NCBI RefSeq assembly: GCF_023100805.1
Contig: NZ_CP095855.1
Span: 2,459,001-2,523,000, forward strand
Source: Chitinophaga filiformis
GTDB lineage: Bacteria > Bacteroidota > Bacteroidia > Chitinophagales > Chitinophagaceae
Direction: 5' to 3'
DNA: 64,000 bases
Below the pieces are notes generated by a model. It was not told the origin of the DNA. It worked only from the letters and a program-made list of their open reading frames with translations, and searched no databases. The position numbers and the translations under genes are program-made. Position 1 is the first letter of the stretch. Each line of letters opens with the position of its first letter. Positions 34,496 to 45,200 of this stretch are shown here, one piece after another.

Positions 34496-35335
34496 TCATA
34501 ACCGCAATTGGGAGGGTGCTTTCCCGTATATGTTCCTATACGAAGCAGAGAAATGCTCCAGGCTGTTGAAACCACAGGAGAAGGCTATATCAGTGATGGG
34601 CAGATGGGTGTTCCTGATCAGCAAAGTGGCTTGCGCCAACCTCACCTTTAACAAATAGGTATAAGGTGTAACGCCGGTTAACTGTTTAAACAGGCGACTG
34701 AAATGAAAGGGGCTCAGATGACTAACACCTGCCAGATCAGTTAGTGAAATATCATCTGTAAAACGATCATTAATATAATACTTTACCGACTCAATGACCG
34801 GCAGATAAAACTTCTTTTGTTTATAGTTCAATACAGGAAGCATCTGTTGCGGATCGCCCGTCGATACTACCATTAACAATAGATTAGTAACCAACTGCTC
34901 TATGAACAAGGTATCATGACGTGGTTTCGCCAGTTCGCGAAAAATGATATGATGCAGATGCTCCGTTTGCGGAGTGGCCTTTATTAAAACCGACTGTATA
35001 TCCGGGTTATTGAAAAACCAGGAGAACTCACTTGTCTGAGATCTGAACGAATCCAGGTTCTCTGCAGGCAAGGAAAAGATAGTACACTCATCAGGAAGAT
35101 CATGCGCATGTCCCACCCGGTGTTCGTATCCCGGTTTACAAACCAGGAATAAGCCATGATGCGCATCCAGGTCATTTCTGAATACTTTAAATTCGAAATT
35201 CCCTCTGCGTACATAAGCAATGGAAAACGTCTCCTGTGATTCTTTTTTGGATACCGTACACTCCGTGCAGCGACATAGAAAATTATGCACCGTACACAAT
35301 TGTGACTCGTAAAGTGTGGAAATATCTGCCTGCAT
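34496..35335 (-). CDS. AraC family transcriptional regulator
   Basis: 279 residues. The N-terminal part contains several cysteines (FLCRCTECTVSKKES, about residues 20-34) and a cupin-like sensor; the C-terminal AraC domain shows LTDLAGVSHLSPFHFSRLFK and CGFNSLEHFSASYRNIYGKA. The ATG at 35335 is preferred over a TTG 21 bases upstream. The CxC-x-x-C cluster could bind metal or sense redox state, an inference. It lies just upstream of the DinB/DUF1330 unit on the same strand with 69 bases between. Confidence 0.92.
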   Translation of the reverse strand: MQADISTLYESQLCTVHNFLCRCTECTVSKKESQETFSIAYVRRGNFEFKVFRNDLDAHHGLFLVCKPGYEHRVGHAHDLPDECTIFSLPAENLDSFRSQTSEFSWFFNNPDIQSVLIKATPQTEHLHHIIFRELAKPRHDTLFIEQLVTNLLLMVVSTGDPQQMLPVLNYKQKKFYLPVIESVKYYINDRFTDDISLTDLAGVSHLSPFHFSRLFKQLTGVTPYTYLLKVRLAQATLLIRNTHLPITDIAFSCGFNSLEHFSASYRNIYGKAPSQLRL

Positions 35336-35745
35336 AGCTATTGTAATATACGACAAAGTAAAGTGGCAGGAGTGACAACCCTATGTCAACAGAACATCCG
35401 CCGCAGCAAAAATATTACAAAATCAAAGGGAAATATGAGGTGAATAGTTACCATTTAAGTATGACCGGAATCAAACCTGCGTTCCAACTACTCATTAAAT
35501 ATATCTATTAAAAAATAAGGCAGACGGCCTAATAAAAAAAATTTTACTTACAATCGCTTTTCTCTACATTTGGATACCTGTCGATGTAAACGGATTATTA
35601 CAATTTCCAAAATTTAAGACTAGTTAAAACTTTAGAGTGCTTATTGTGTGAGCAATTACAGGCACGGTCTGTTTTATTGCTGCACCATTAGTATCCTGTT
35701 CGTTGTTCCATCAAAACCATTATTGTTAAGCAATGAAATCCCTTA
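35336..35745. other. intergenic region with the UpxY promoter and leader
   Basis: 410 bases between the divergent AraC gene and the antiterminator gene. It holds no gene. The rightward promoter candidate is at 35565, leaving a leader of about 165 bases in front of the antiterminator, long enough for regulation of the antiterminator itself. Confidence 0.5.
35565..35572 (+). promoter_or_regulatory. -7 element (TACATTTG) upstream of the antiterminator and NRPS genes
   Basis: Exact TAnnTTTG with a TTTTAC stretch at 35542-35547 near the -33 position, a weak match to TTTG. It is the only clear promoter element I see between here and the giant synthetase gene. Confidence 0.5.
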
Positions 35746-36258
35746 ATGATGGCCCTTCAAAGTACCCCAATGTTGAATTGGCATTTGCTCTACACGCGTC
35801 CGCGATTTGAAGCAAAGCTGAAAAGAGAAATTACCGATCTGCAATACGAATGTTATTTGCCGATGCGGACCGTTACCCGTAAATGGAGTGACAGGATTAA
35901 AAAATTAAATGAGCCCTTATTTCCCGGCTATGTGTTCGTAAAAATTCCAAGGAAAGACCGATATCGCATATTGCTGCTGAGCGGTAGTGTCGGATTTGTA
36001 TCGTTTGAAGGCGAACCTGCTATATTACAGGAAAAACTAATTGAAGATGTGCGCAGACTTGAAATGCATGATACGGAGTCTATTCCGTACTATTCTACGG
36101 GTGAGAAAGTGATAATCACGCAAGGTGCATTTGCAGGATTCGAGGGAGAATTGATACGCATACAATCAAAACTGAAAGTAGTAATAAAGATATCTCCCAT
36201 CAAACAGGCGCTGGCCGTGGAGGTTGACAGTTCATGTATCAGCAGGCTGGTCTACTAG
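35746..36258 (+). CDS. NusG-like transcription antiterminator (UpxY family)
   Basis: 170 residues. The NGN domain (about 10-110) starts NWHLLYTRPRFEAKLKREI and has LFPGYVFVKI, the RNA-polymerase-binding NusG core. The C-terminal KOW domain (about 118-168) shows GEKVIITQGAFAGFEGELIR. UpxY proteins, like RfaH and LoaP, load on RNA polymerase at the start of one long operon and stop it from pausing and terminating. In Bacteroides they serve capsule operons; here the downstream genes are a 15.9-kb peptide synthetase and its tailoring genes, so this is likely a dedicated antiterminator for that operon. The assignment of family is strong; the target is inferred from position. Confidence 0.9.
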   Translation: MMALQSTPMLNWHLLYTRPRFEAKLKREITDLQYECYLPMRTVTRKWSDRIKKLNEPLFPGYVFVKIPRKDRYRILLLSGSVGFVSFEGEPAILQEKLIEDVRRLEMHDTESIPYYSTGEKVIITQGAFAGFEGELIRIQSKLKVVIKISPIKQALAVEVDSSCISRLVY

Positions 36259-36581
36259 TAAAGATTTTTTTTGAAACTATAAAAAATTATCTATTTTAGG
36301 AGCCGCAAGAATAGTTAACCGAGACGTTAGAATAAGCATCCACCAACATTTTCAGCCTATCATAGAACTAATTGTGACTCATGTTCCTGTGACTTGATTG
36401 GGCGAAGCCGTGTTAGCCAAAGAAACCAGGAGTTAAGTACACATAACTAATACGTAGAAACACAGTGAACATACTGTATAAATACGCATAATTCAGGTAT
36501 ATATATCACCGCGCGTTGTCCCGCCACCAGTCACACGTTTTTTGATATTGTATCTACCGTTTATAACCAATTCGAAGGTAA
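36259..36581. other. leader region between antiterminator and permease
   Basis: 323 bases, AT-rich, with no gene and no clear promoter element or terminator. If the antiterminator acts on the NRPS operon, its recruitment site would be expected here or in the leader at 35573-35745. I see no obvious JUMPstart/ops-like motif. Confidence 0.35.
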
Positions 36582-39032
36582 ATGCTCAGAAATTATTTCA
36601 TTATCGCCTGGCGGAATCTGCTCAGACATAAGGTATTCTCTTTCATTAACATATCTGGCTTATCAGTGGCAATTGCAGCCTGTCTGCTGATTCTTCAGTA
36701 TATCCTGTTCGAGTTTAGCTATGATAAATTCCACACACGGGCGAATGCTATATACCGCGTAAAACAGGAGCGCTATCAGGATGGCGCACTGGCAGAACGC
36801 TCTGCCAGGAGCTTTTCAGCGCTTGCCGATGCCATGAAAAGCGATTTCCCGGAGGTGCATAACGCTACTACCTGCTTCCCGCTCGAATGCATTGTATCTG
36901 CTGCGGAATCGGAAAATATCACCCGCTCCTACAAGATGCCCCGCGTATTGTTTGCGAGTGCATCATTTCTCAAGATCTTCAATTTCCCTATCATCAAAGG
37001 CCGCGATGCCCTGGATGAACCAAATTCACTCATCCTCACAGCATCTACAGCAAAACGTTTTTTTGGTGATGCAGATCCGATCGGTAAGAAACTAAGGGTC
37101 GTGAATTTTAACCAGGGAACGGATATAGACGGCTTCGTAAAAGGCGTATGCAGCGATATTCCAGCTAACTCGCATCTGCAGTTTGAAATGCTGGTGTCCA
37201 CCAATCCTAAAGATGTTTCCTGGACCTATGCAGACAATTACACCTATGTTGAATTGAACGACAACGCGAATGCAGAACGGCTGGAAAGCAAGCTGCCGGC
37301 CTTCCTCGCAAAATATACCTCCAACCTTACAGGTAGCAACAAAGTAAAGCTGGGCTTACAACCGCTTACACAGATACATCTGTATTCAGATCTCACGGGT
37401 GAACCTACCGTTAGCGGTACGGGTAAACTGGTATGGTTCATGGTATTGATCGCCGTACTGATCCTGATGATTGCATACATCAACTACATCAATCTCTCCA
37501 CTGTGAAAGCCATGGAACGTGCACGGGAAGTGGGATTGAGAAAGGTGTTCGGCTCAGAGCGTATCACTTTAATGAAGCAATTCTTCTTTGAATCTTTACT
37601 GCTGAACTTCGTCGGTATCGTTATCGCTATACTTATCGCATTGTTCTGCCATGAACTGTTTAACCAGCTGGCAGGCGTGGATATACCTATGGGCTTCTGG
37701 ACCAGCTACTGGTTCTGGCTGGCCTTCCTGGTATTACTGCTCGGCGGTGCATTGGTATCAGGGATCTATCCGGCTTATCTCTTGTCCGGTTATCAGCCCG
37801 TACAGGTACTGAAAGGAAAATTGCCGCTCACAGGCGCCGGTATCAGCATCAGGAAGATACTGGTCGTATTCCAGTTCGCGGTATCTATTGCACTGATCAT
37901 TGGTACCTATGCCATATCACGGCAGGTAAATTACATGCGGGAAACGAATCTTGGCATGAATATCGACCAGACCCTGATCGTTGACGCACCTGCCAATAAA
38001 CTGGAATCGCAGGGTGGACAGAACTTTTACCAGCGTATCAATACTTTCCGTACGGCCCTGTTACAATCGCCCAATATCAAAAGCGTGACAGCTGCTTCCA
38101 GCATGCCCGGACTGGATATCTTGTGGAACAGGCCTTATCAGCGCAGAGACGACGTATCTGCCAATAAGGGGAACATGTATGCCACCTTCTCTATCGGACC
38201 AGAGTTCATCAATCAGTTCGACATAAAGGTCATTGCGGGACAACAGTTCTCTATCACACCCGATCAGATAACTGACAGCGCAAAGGCCACCATCCCTATT
38301 ATGATCAATGAATCGGCGGTGAAGGCTTTTGGTTTTCAAAGTGCGAAAGATGCAGTAGGGAAGATCCTGATCGACAAAAATGGCTTTGGCGTTACGTTCG
38401 AATATGAGATCGTAGGCGTGCTGCAGAACTTTCATCAGAAATCACTGAAAGAATCTTTTACACCCATCGTATTCCGCCTGGAAGATGGTTCGAGCATAGA
38501 ATATTACGCAGCCAAAGTAAGTGCTGCCAACATAGAGAAAACCATCGCATACATCGAAAAGAGCTATAAGGAACTATTTCCCTCCAGCCCTTTTCAATAT
38601 GCATTCCTGGACGAGTTCTTTGACAGGCAGTATCGTACTGATGTGCGTTTCGGAAAGATATTCGGTCTCTTCTCCGGTTTCGCCATCTTTGTTGCCTGTC
38701 TCGGCCTCCTGGGGCTATCACTGTTTACCAGTATGCAAAGAACAAAAGAGATCGGTGTGAGGATCACCCTTGGCGCGTCAGCCGTCAGCATCTTTGTGTT
38801 ACTGGTGAGGGACTTTATGAAACTGATACTAATTGCATGTTGTATTGCATGGCCATTGGCATGGTGGGGGCTATACCAGTGGTTGCAGCATTATCCCTTC
38901 AGGATTGGCATCAGCCCTTTATTATTTTTTATTCCAACTTTTATAGTGCTTTTCATTGCGCTGTTAACAGTCGCCTTTCACACATGGAAAGCCGGAAGAT
39001 TGAATCCGATTAAAGCCTTAAAGTATGAGTAA
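36582..39032 (+). CDS. FtsX/MacB-type ABC transporter permease
   Basis: 816-residue inner-membrane protein with two MacB_PCD/FtsX repeats. The first begins LRNYFIIAWRNLLRHKVFSF with a membrane helix at about 20-40, a periplasmic domain follows, then three helices (about 285-420). The second repeat starts near 445 with IRKILVVFQFAVSIALIIGT and ends with three helices and LNPIKALKYE. ERAREVGLRKVFGSERITLM and QRTKEIGVRITLGAS are the coupling motifs. No ATPase gene is adjacent, so it must use one encoded elsewhere. Such permeases often protect against antimicrobial peptides; as first gene before the synthetase it may give self-resistance. Confidence 0.88.
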   Translation: MLRNYFIIAWRNLLRHKVFSFINISGLSVAIAACLLILQYILFEFSYDKFHTRANAIYRVKQERYQDGALAERSARSFSALADAMKSDFPEVHNATTCFPLECIVSAAESENITRSYKMPRVLFASASFLKIFNFPIIKGRDALDEPNSLILTASTAKRFFGDADPIGKKLRVVNFNQGTDIDGFVKGVCSDIPANSHLQFEMLVSTNPKDVSWTYADNYTYVELNDNANAERLESKLPAFLAKYTSNLTGSNKVKLGLQPLTQIHLYSDLTGEPTVSGTGKLVWFMVLIAVLILMIAYINYINLSTVKAMERAREVGLRKVFGSERITLMKQFFFESLLLNFVGIVIAILIALFCHELFNQLAGVDIPMGFWTSYWFWLAFLVLLLGGALVSGIYPAYLLSGYQPVQVLKGKLPLTGAGISIRKILVVFQFAVSIALIIGTYAISRQVNYMRETNLGMNIDQTLIVDAPANKLESQGGQNFYQRINTFRTALLQSPNIKSVTAASSMPGLDILWNRPYQRRDDVSANKGNMYATFSIGPEFINQFDIKVIAGQQFSITPDQITDSAKATIPIMINESAVKAFGFQSAKDAVGKILIDKNGFGVTFEYEIVGVLQNFHQKSLKESFTPIVFRLEDGSSIEYYAAKVSAANIEKTIAYIEKSYKELFPSSPFQYAFLDEFFDRQYRTDVRFGKIFGLFSGFAIFVACLGLLGLSLFTSMQRTKEIGVRITLGASAVSIFVLLVRDFMKLILIACCIAWPLAWWGLYQWLQHYPFRIGISPLLFFIPTFIVLFIALLTVAFHTWKAGRLNPIKALKYE

Positions 39033-39233
39033 GAAAAGATTGTTTATGTCCTAGAGCAAATCGATGACCCCAAATAGCTTCCTGGCTGATCATTCCTTGC
39101 CGGGGAGTGAGTGTTATTTCCTGTTTTGATGTAGAACACAGCGGGCCGCAAGGTCTGCAGCATTGCTGTTTGGCTGCCCTTCCAGGGCGGTCTGGCGGAG
39201 CTATTTCGTTTTCAAAAAATATACTGCTTTTGT

Positions 39234-42200
39234 ATGATAAAAGAGTTGATCCATACTGTTTTTGAAGATATTGCTGAACGATACCCCGCAAAAACTGCTG
39301 TGGAAGAAGATCACTATAGTATTACCTATCAGCAGCTGAATAAGCAGGGCAACAGGATTGCACACCTGGTACTGTCGCTCAATATCAGCAGCGGCGCCAA
39401 TGTTGCAGTGATATTGCCTTCCGGCGTTCACCTGGTCAGCGCATTGTTAGGTTGCCTGAAAGCAGGCGTGGTGTATTTGCCCTTATCCCGCAATACCGGC
39501 ACACCTGCCCATCATATTTTTAACCAGACTAATCCTGCATTCATCATAACAGAAAGCGACCATCAGCCTGCACTGGAGGCTATGCTCGCTTCATTGGGCG
39601 GAGCTATGCCGCCATTACTGGTATTTCCTTCTTCCATGCATGGACTGCTGAAAGAACTGGACCTGCAGGAGATGGGCGTGATCAGCGCGGAAGAAGAACC
39701 TGCCATGTTGTGGCAATGGGATGGTTACAGGTATGTACGTACAGATATATCATTGGACGACCAGCAGTTTACAGACCCGGGACTGGCCATTGACAAACAA
39801 TCCGACGCTTACATATTCTTTACATCCGGCTCCACCGGCATAAGTAAAGGCATCATTGGTTCTTACAAAAGCCTGGCGCATTATATACACTGGCATAGGG
39901 GCGCCTTTAATGTGAATGACAACACCCGCGTCAGTCAGCTGGCGCCTGTTACATTTGATGCATCTCTGAAGGATATATTGGTGGCTATCACCGCAGGCGC
40001 CACACTGCATGTACCGGGCGCAGGTGTAAAGGAACAAAGCGATCTGCTGACGGCCTGGTTACATGAGAAAGAGATCTCGCTACTGCAAACAGTACCTTCC
40101 ATATTCAGGTTGATCACTAAATCGCTGAAAGAGCGAGGCCGCGATCTGCCATTGCTGGAACAGGTGGTACTGGCAGGGGAAAAACTGTATGGGAAAGATG
40201 TGCTGAACTGGCGACAGGTAAACGGTGAAAAGACCCGCCTGACCAATATGTACGGCCTCACCGAGACTACCATACTGAAAAGCTGTTATCATATTCAGTC
40301 CTGGAACTGGGACCCGGGAGAAACCATCCCGGTAGGTGTGCCTATCAGCAATAGCATGATAGCCGTGGTAAACCAGGACCAGATTTGCGCTCCCGGTGAA
40401 ATCGGGGATATTTATATCAAGAGCCCTTTCATGACCAAAGGCTACCTGGATACATCACTGAACAGCAGGCTGTTTGTGCAGAATCCGCTGGTGAGCGACA
40501 GGCAGGATATAGTGTGTTACACCGGCGACATTGGCCGGTACAGGGAAGATGGTAACCTCGAACTGCTGGGAAGAAGAGACGAACAGATAAAGCTGCATGG
40601 CGTACGTGTTGAACTGGATGCCGTAAAAGCAGTGGCATTAAAGCAGGATGGCATCGAACAGGTAGAGTTATTATTACATACAAACGATGAATTCCAGCAG
40701 GAACTGATCTGCTATTATATCGGTAAAGAATATGAACCTGCCACACTGAGAGCATTGCTGGAAACAACACTCCCGAAGGAATATCTGCCTGCTTACTATG
40801 TTTGGCTTCCTGCTTTCCCATTGAATATAAACGGTAAGGTCGACAGGAAAAAACTACCGCGTCCGTGGGAACTGCTGGAAGATGATAAGTATGAGGCCCC
40901 CCTACCAGGAGTGGAAACACAATTGCTGAAGATCTGGCAGCGGATACTGGGTAATGAGAAGATCAGCAGAAATGCATCCTTCTTTGTTTCCGGAGGCTCT
41001 TCACTCAAGGCAATACAGCTGGTTTCCCGCATCTACCGCGAAATGGAAGTGCAGCTATCTATCGCCGATGTTTTCAATGCTCCATCCATCGCCGCACAGG
41101 CAGCATTGATCTATGCCAGTGGAAAGCATCTCCTGCCCAATATTACGCCTGTAGTACAACAATCACATTATGGCTTGTCGCACGGACAAAGAAGATTATG
41201 GGTATTGGAACAACTGCATGATAAACTGGCCGCATACTCCCGGCCAGATGCCTATCGCTTGCAGGGTAAGGTGGATGTACAGGCACTGGAACGGGCGTTC
41301 AGGGCAGTAATAAAAAGACATGAGAGCCTTCGTACCGCTTTCATTGCTGTAGATGGAGAACCAAGGCAGGTCATCATTTCTGCGGAATCATTGGAATGGA
41401 ATATCGCCTACACCGATCTCCGTGCTGTGGCAGAACAGGAGAAGGCACTGGATGAAATACTGAGCAGGGAAACCCAGGTGCATTTCAACCTGGAGAGAGC
41501 GCCACTGATCAGGGTAAGCCTCTTGCAGCTTGCAGCAGAAGAATATGTGCTGGTGCATGCGCTGCATCATATCATCTCAGATGAATGGTCTATGCAGGTC
41601 CTGATCCGCGAAGTGCTGGGCTTTTATAAGGATCCTGCATTGGTATTGCCAGAGCTGAGCTTCCAGTATAAGGACTATGCTGCCTGGCAGGCTACTCAAC
41701 TGAGCGGGACGAATCTGAAACAACACGCAGACTACTGGTTGTCGCAGCTGCAGGGCGAATTGCCTGTGCTGGAATTACCTGCAGACTATGAACGCCCTGT
41801 TGTGAAAAGCTATAAAGGTGCACAGGTAGCAGTAACGTTACCCCCAACGTTGGCAGGCCGTTTAAAGGCGCTCGCAGAAGCAGAGGGCGCTACCATGTTC
41901 ATGGCGCTGGTATCGCTGGTGAAGACTTTATTATACCGTTATTCCGGCCAGGAAGATATTATCACCGGTATACCGGTGACCGGCAGAAGCGGGGCAGGAC
42001 TGGAGCAACAGATAGGCTTCTACCTGAACACATTGCCATTGAGAAGCCGCATTGACGGAGAGCAGGGTTTTGTGACTTTGCTGCAGCAGGTCAAAGCGCA
42101 TGCACTGGCACTGTATGCACATGAGGTGTATCCTTTTGATCTGCTGGTAGACCAATTGCAGCTGCAAAGAGATATGAGCCGGTCGCCGGTATTTGATGTA

Positions 42201-45200
42201 GCCATTATTTACAGGGAAGAACAGGCTGCACAACAGGAACCTGAAATGCAGGGCGTGCAGGTATCGCAGATCGGTATGCCGGTACACACCAGCCTCTATG
42301 ATCTCACTTTCTGGTTTTCACATACCGGAGATACGGTAAAGCTCACACTGGAATATAATACGGACGTATTTGCCGCACAGCGGATCATGAATGCATGCGA
42401 TCACCTGCTGCAAATGCTGGAAAGCATACTGGCAGATTGCCGGCAACCGCTAAACAAGATCAGCTATCTTTCCGGCCGTGAAGTGGCGTGGATACGGCAA
42501 CAGCTGACAGGAGCACAACTGGCATACCCGGCTACAAGTACATTGATCGCTTTGTTTGAAGAACAGGTACGACGTACGCCGGAGCAGAAAGCGCTGGTTG
42601 TGGGGAATGAGACGTGGTCATACAATGACCTGAATGTAAGCGCCAACCAGTTGGCAAATTACCTGCTGCAGCAGTTTAAGATCGTACCGGGCCAGGTGAT
42701 TGCACTGAAGACAGACAGGAACGAATATTTACTACCAGGAATATTGGGTATCCTGAAAACAGGCGCAGCTTACCTGCCTGTAGATCCATCCTTGCCGGAA
42801 GCAAGGATCACCTACATGCTGAAGGATAGCGATACCCGCATTATACTGAGCGACCGGCAGGAAGAAACGGAGGATTGTACAGCAGTATACATGCCGGAAG
42901 TATTTAAGGCGCCTTATACATTGCTGGTGGACAACCCAGCTATAGTAGCCAGCGGCGATAGCCTGGCGTATATGATGTATACTTCCGGATCAACAGGAAC
43001 ACCTAAAGGAGTGATGGTGCCCAACAGTGCAGTGATCAATCTCCTGTATAGCATGACCGCCATGCTGGACGTCAGGAGCAGCGATAGCCTGCTGGCAGTC
43101 ACTACCTATTCATTTGATATTTCGGTACTGGAATTATTCCTGCCGCTATTGAACGGCGCAACAGTGATCCTGGCAGGGAATGAGACCGTGAACAGTCCAT
43201 TCCTGTTGCAGGAAATGATCCGCGGGCAGCGGCCCACCATCATGCAGGCAACACCTTCACTATGGAGCTTGCTGTTTGAGCATGGCTGGACAGGCCATAG
43301 CGGTATGAAATTATTATCCGGAGGTGAAGCGCTTAGCCGTACACTGGCTGCACAGCTGCTTAACACAGGTGCGCAGGTCTGGAATGTATACGGTCCTACC
43401 GAAACAACCATATGGTCTGCAGCGCACCGGCTAAGGACTGCTGATACAGCTATTCCCCTGGGAAGACCTGTAGCGAATACTGATATTTATTTACTGGACG
43501 ATCATTTTATACCGGTGCCCACCGGCGTGCCGGGCAATCTTTTCATAGGAGGCGCTGGGCTATCGGCTGGTTACTGGCAACGGCCCGCATTAACAGCAGA
43601 GAAGTTCCTCCATGTGCCATCAGTGGAAAATGGTCTGTTATATCGCACGGGCGACAAATGCTCAATCGGCTTCGATGGCTTGTTGTATTTCTCTGGCAGG
43701 GAGGACGAGCAGGTGAAGATCAGGGGATATCGTGTGGAGATGGGCGAGATAGCAGAACAGATCAACCAATATGAAGGTATTGTGCAATCTGTAGCAGCAG
43801 TGAAAACTGTTGACGCTGAACAAAAGCTGATGGCTTATTTCGTTGCGCCAGAAAAAATAGATACCGCCGCCTTACGCAATTACCTGGCAGCATTCCTGCC
43901 GGCATATATGGTACCGTCTGCATTTGTGCAGCTGGAGCAACTGCCGGTGAATGCCAATGGTAAGATCGACCGGAAGGCATTGCCGGTACCGGAAATACAG
44001 GATGCAAGCGTCTATGTGGCGCCATCAACAAGAGAAGAACGTATCATCGCGGCCATATGGCAGGAAATACTGGGAGTGGATACCCTTAGCATCACAGACA
44101 ATTTCTTTCATCTCGGTGGGCATTCCCTGAAGGCTATACAGGTGATGGCAAGAATATACAGGGATCTTCAGATCAGGGCCGACCTGAAAGACCTGTTCCG
44201 CTATCCCGTATTAAGCGCATTTGCAGCAGCCATCAGAAAAGCAGATCATAGCACTTATTTCCATATCCCCGAAGTGCCATTGCAGGAACATTATCCTTTG
44301 TCACATGCACAAAGGAGATTATGGCTCCTGCATCAGCTGGAAGGAAATGCAGTATTATATAATCTGCCCATGAGCTACTACTTCCAGGGCGCATTGAATG
44401 AGACCGCTTTGGATAGTGCTTTCAGCGCATTGCTGGCAAGACATGAGAGCCTGCGTACCCGCTTTGTAATGAAAGACGATCACCCGGTGCAGGAAATTAT
44501 TCCCGTGGAACAGCTCTCGTTCAGCATCGTGAGGGAAGATCTGCGCAGAGAACCGGATGCCCGTAAAGTAGCCGAGGCAAAGGCACTGGAACTGGCATTA
44601 CAACCATTTGATCTGTCGCAGGCGCCTTTGCTGCGGGTGCATTTAATGCAGACTGCAAATGAGGAGTGCTTGTTCTTTTTGTGCATACATCACATCATAG
44701 CAGATGAATGGTCCATTCGCCTGCTGATACGCGAGCTGTTGTTTTACTATAACAGTTTTCAGCGTGAAAGTATTACACCGTTACCCTCTTTAAGGATACA
44801 CTATAAAGACTATGCGTCATGGCAGCTGGATGCATTGAACGATGCACAGCTGATGCTGCACAGGGAATACTGGAAAGAACAATTAGGCGGTACGCTGCCT
44901 AAGCTGGAACTGCCGGCAGACAGGTTAAGGCCGGTGGTACAGCATTACAGCGGCGGACAGGTAAGTTACAGGTTCAGCCAGGAAGCGATCAGCGGATTAG
45001 AACTGTTGTGCAGACAGGAATATGCAACACGTTTTATACTGCTGACCGCCCTGGTGAAAACCCTTTTATTCCGCTACAGCGGCCAGGAAGATATTATTGT
45101 AGGTACACCTGTAGCAGGCAGGGAGCATACCGACCTGGAAAACCAGATCGGGTATTACCTGAATATTTTACCACTACGCTCTTACCCGGGTGGCAGGACC

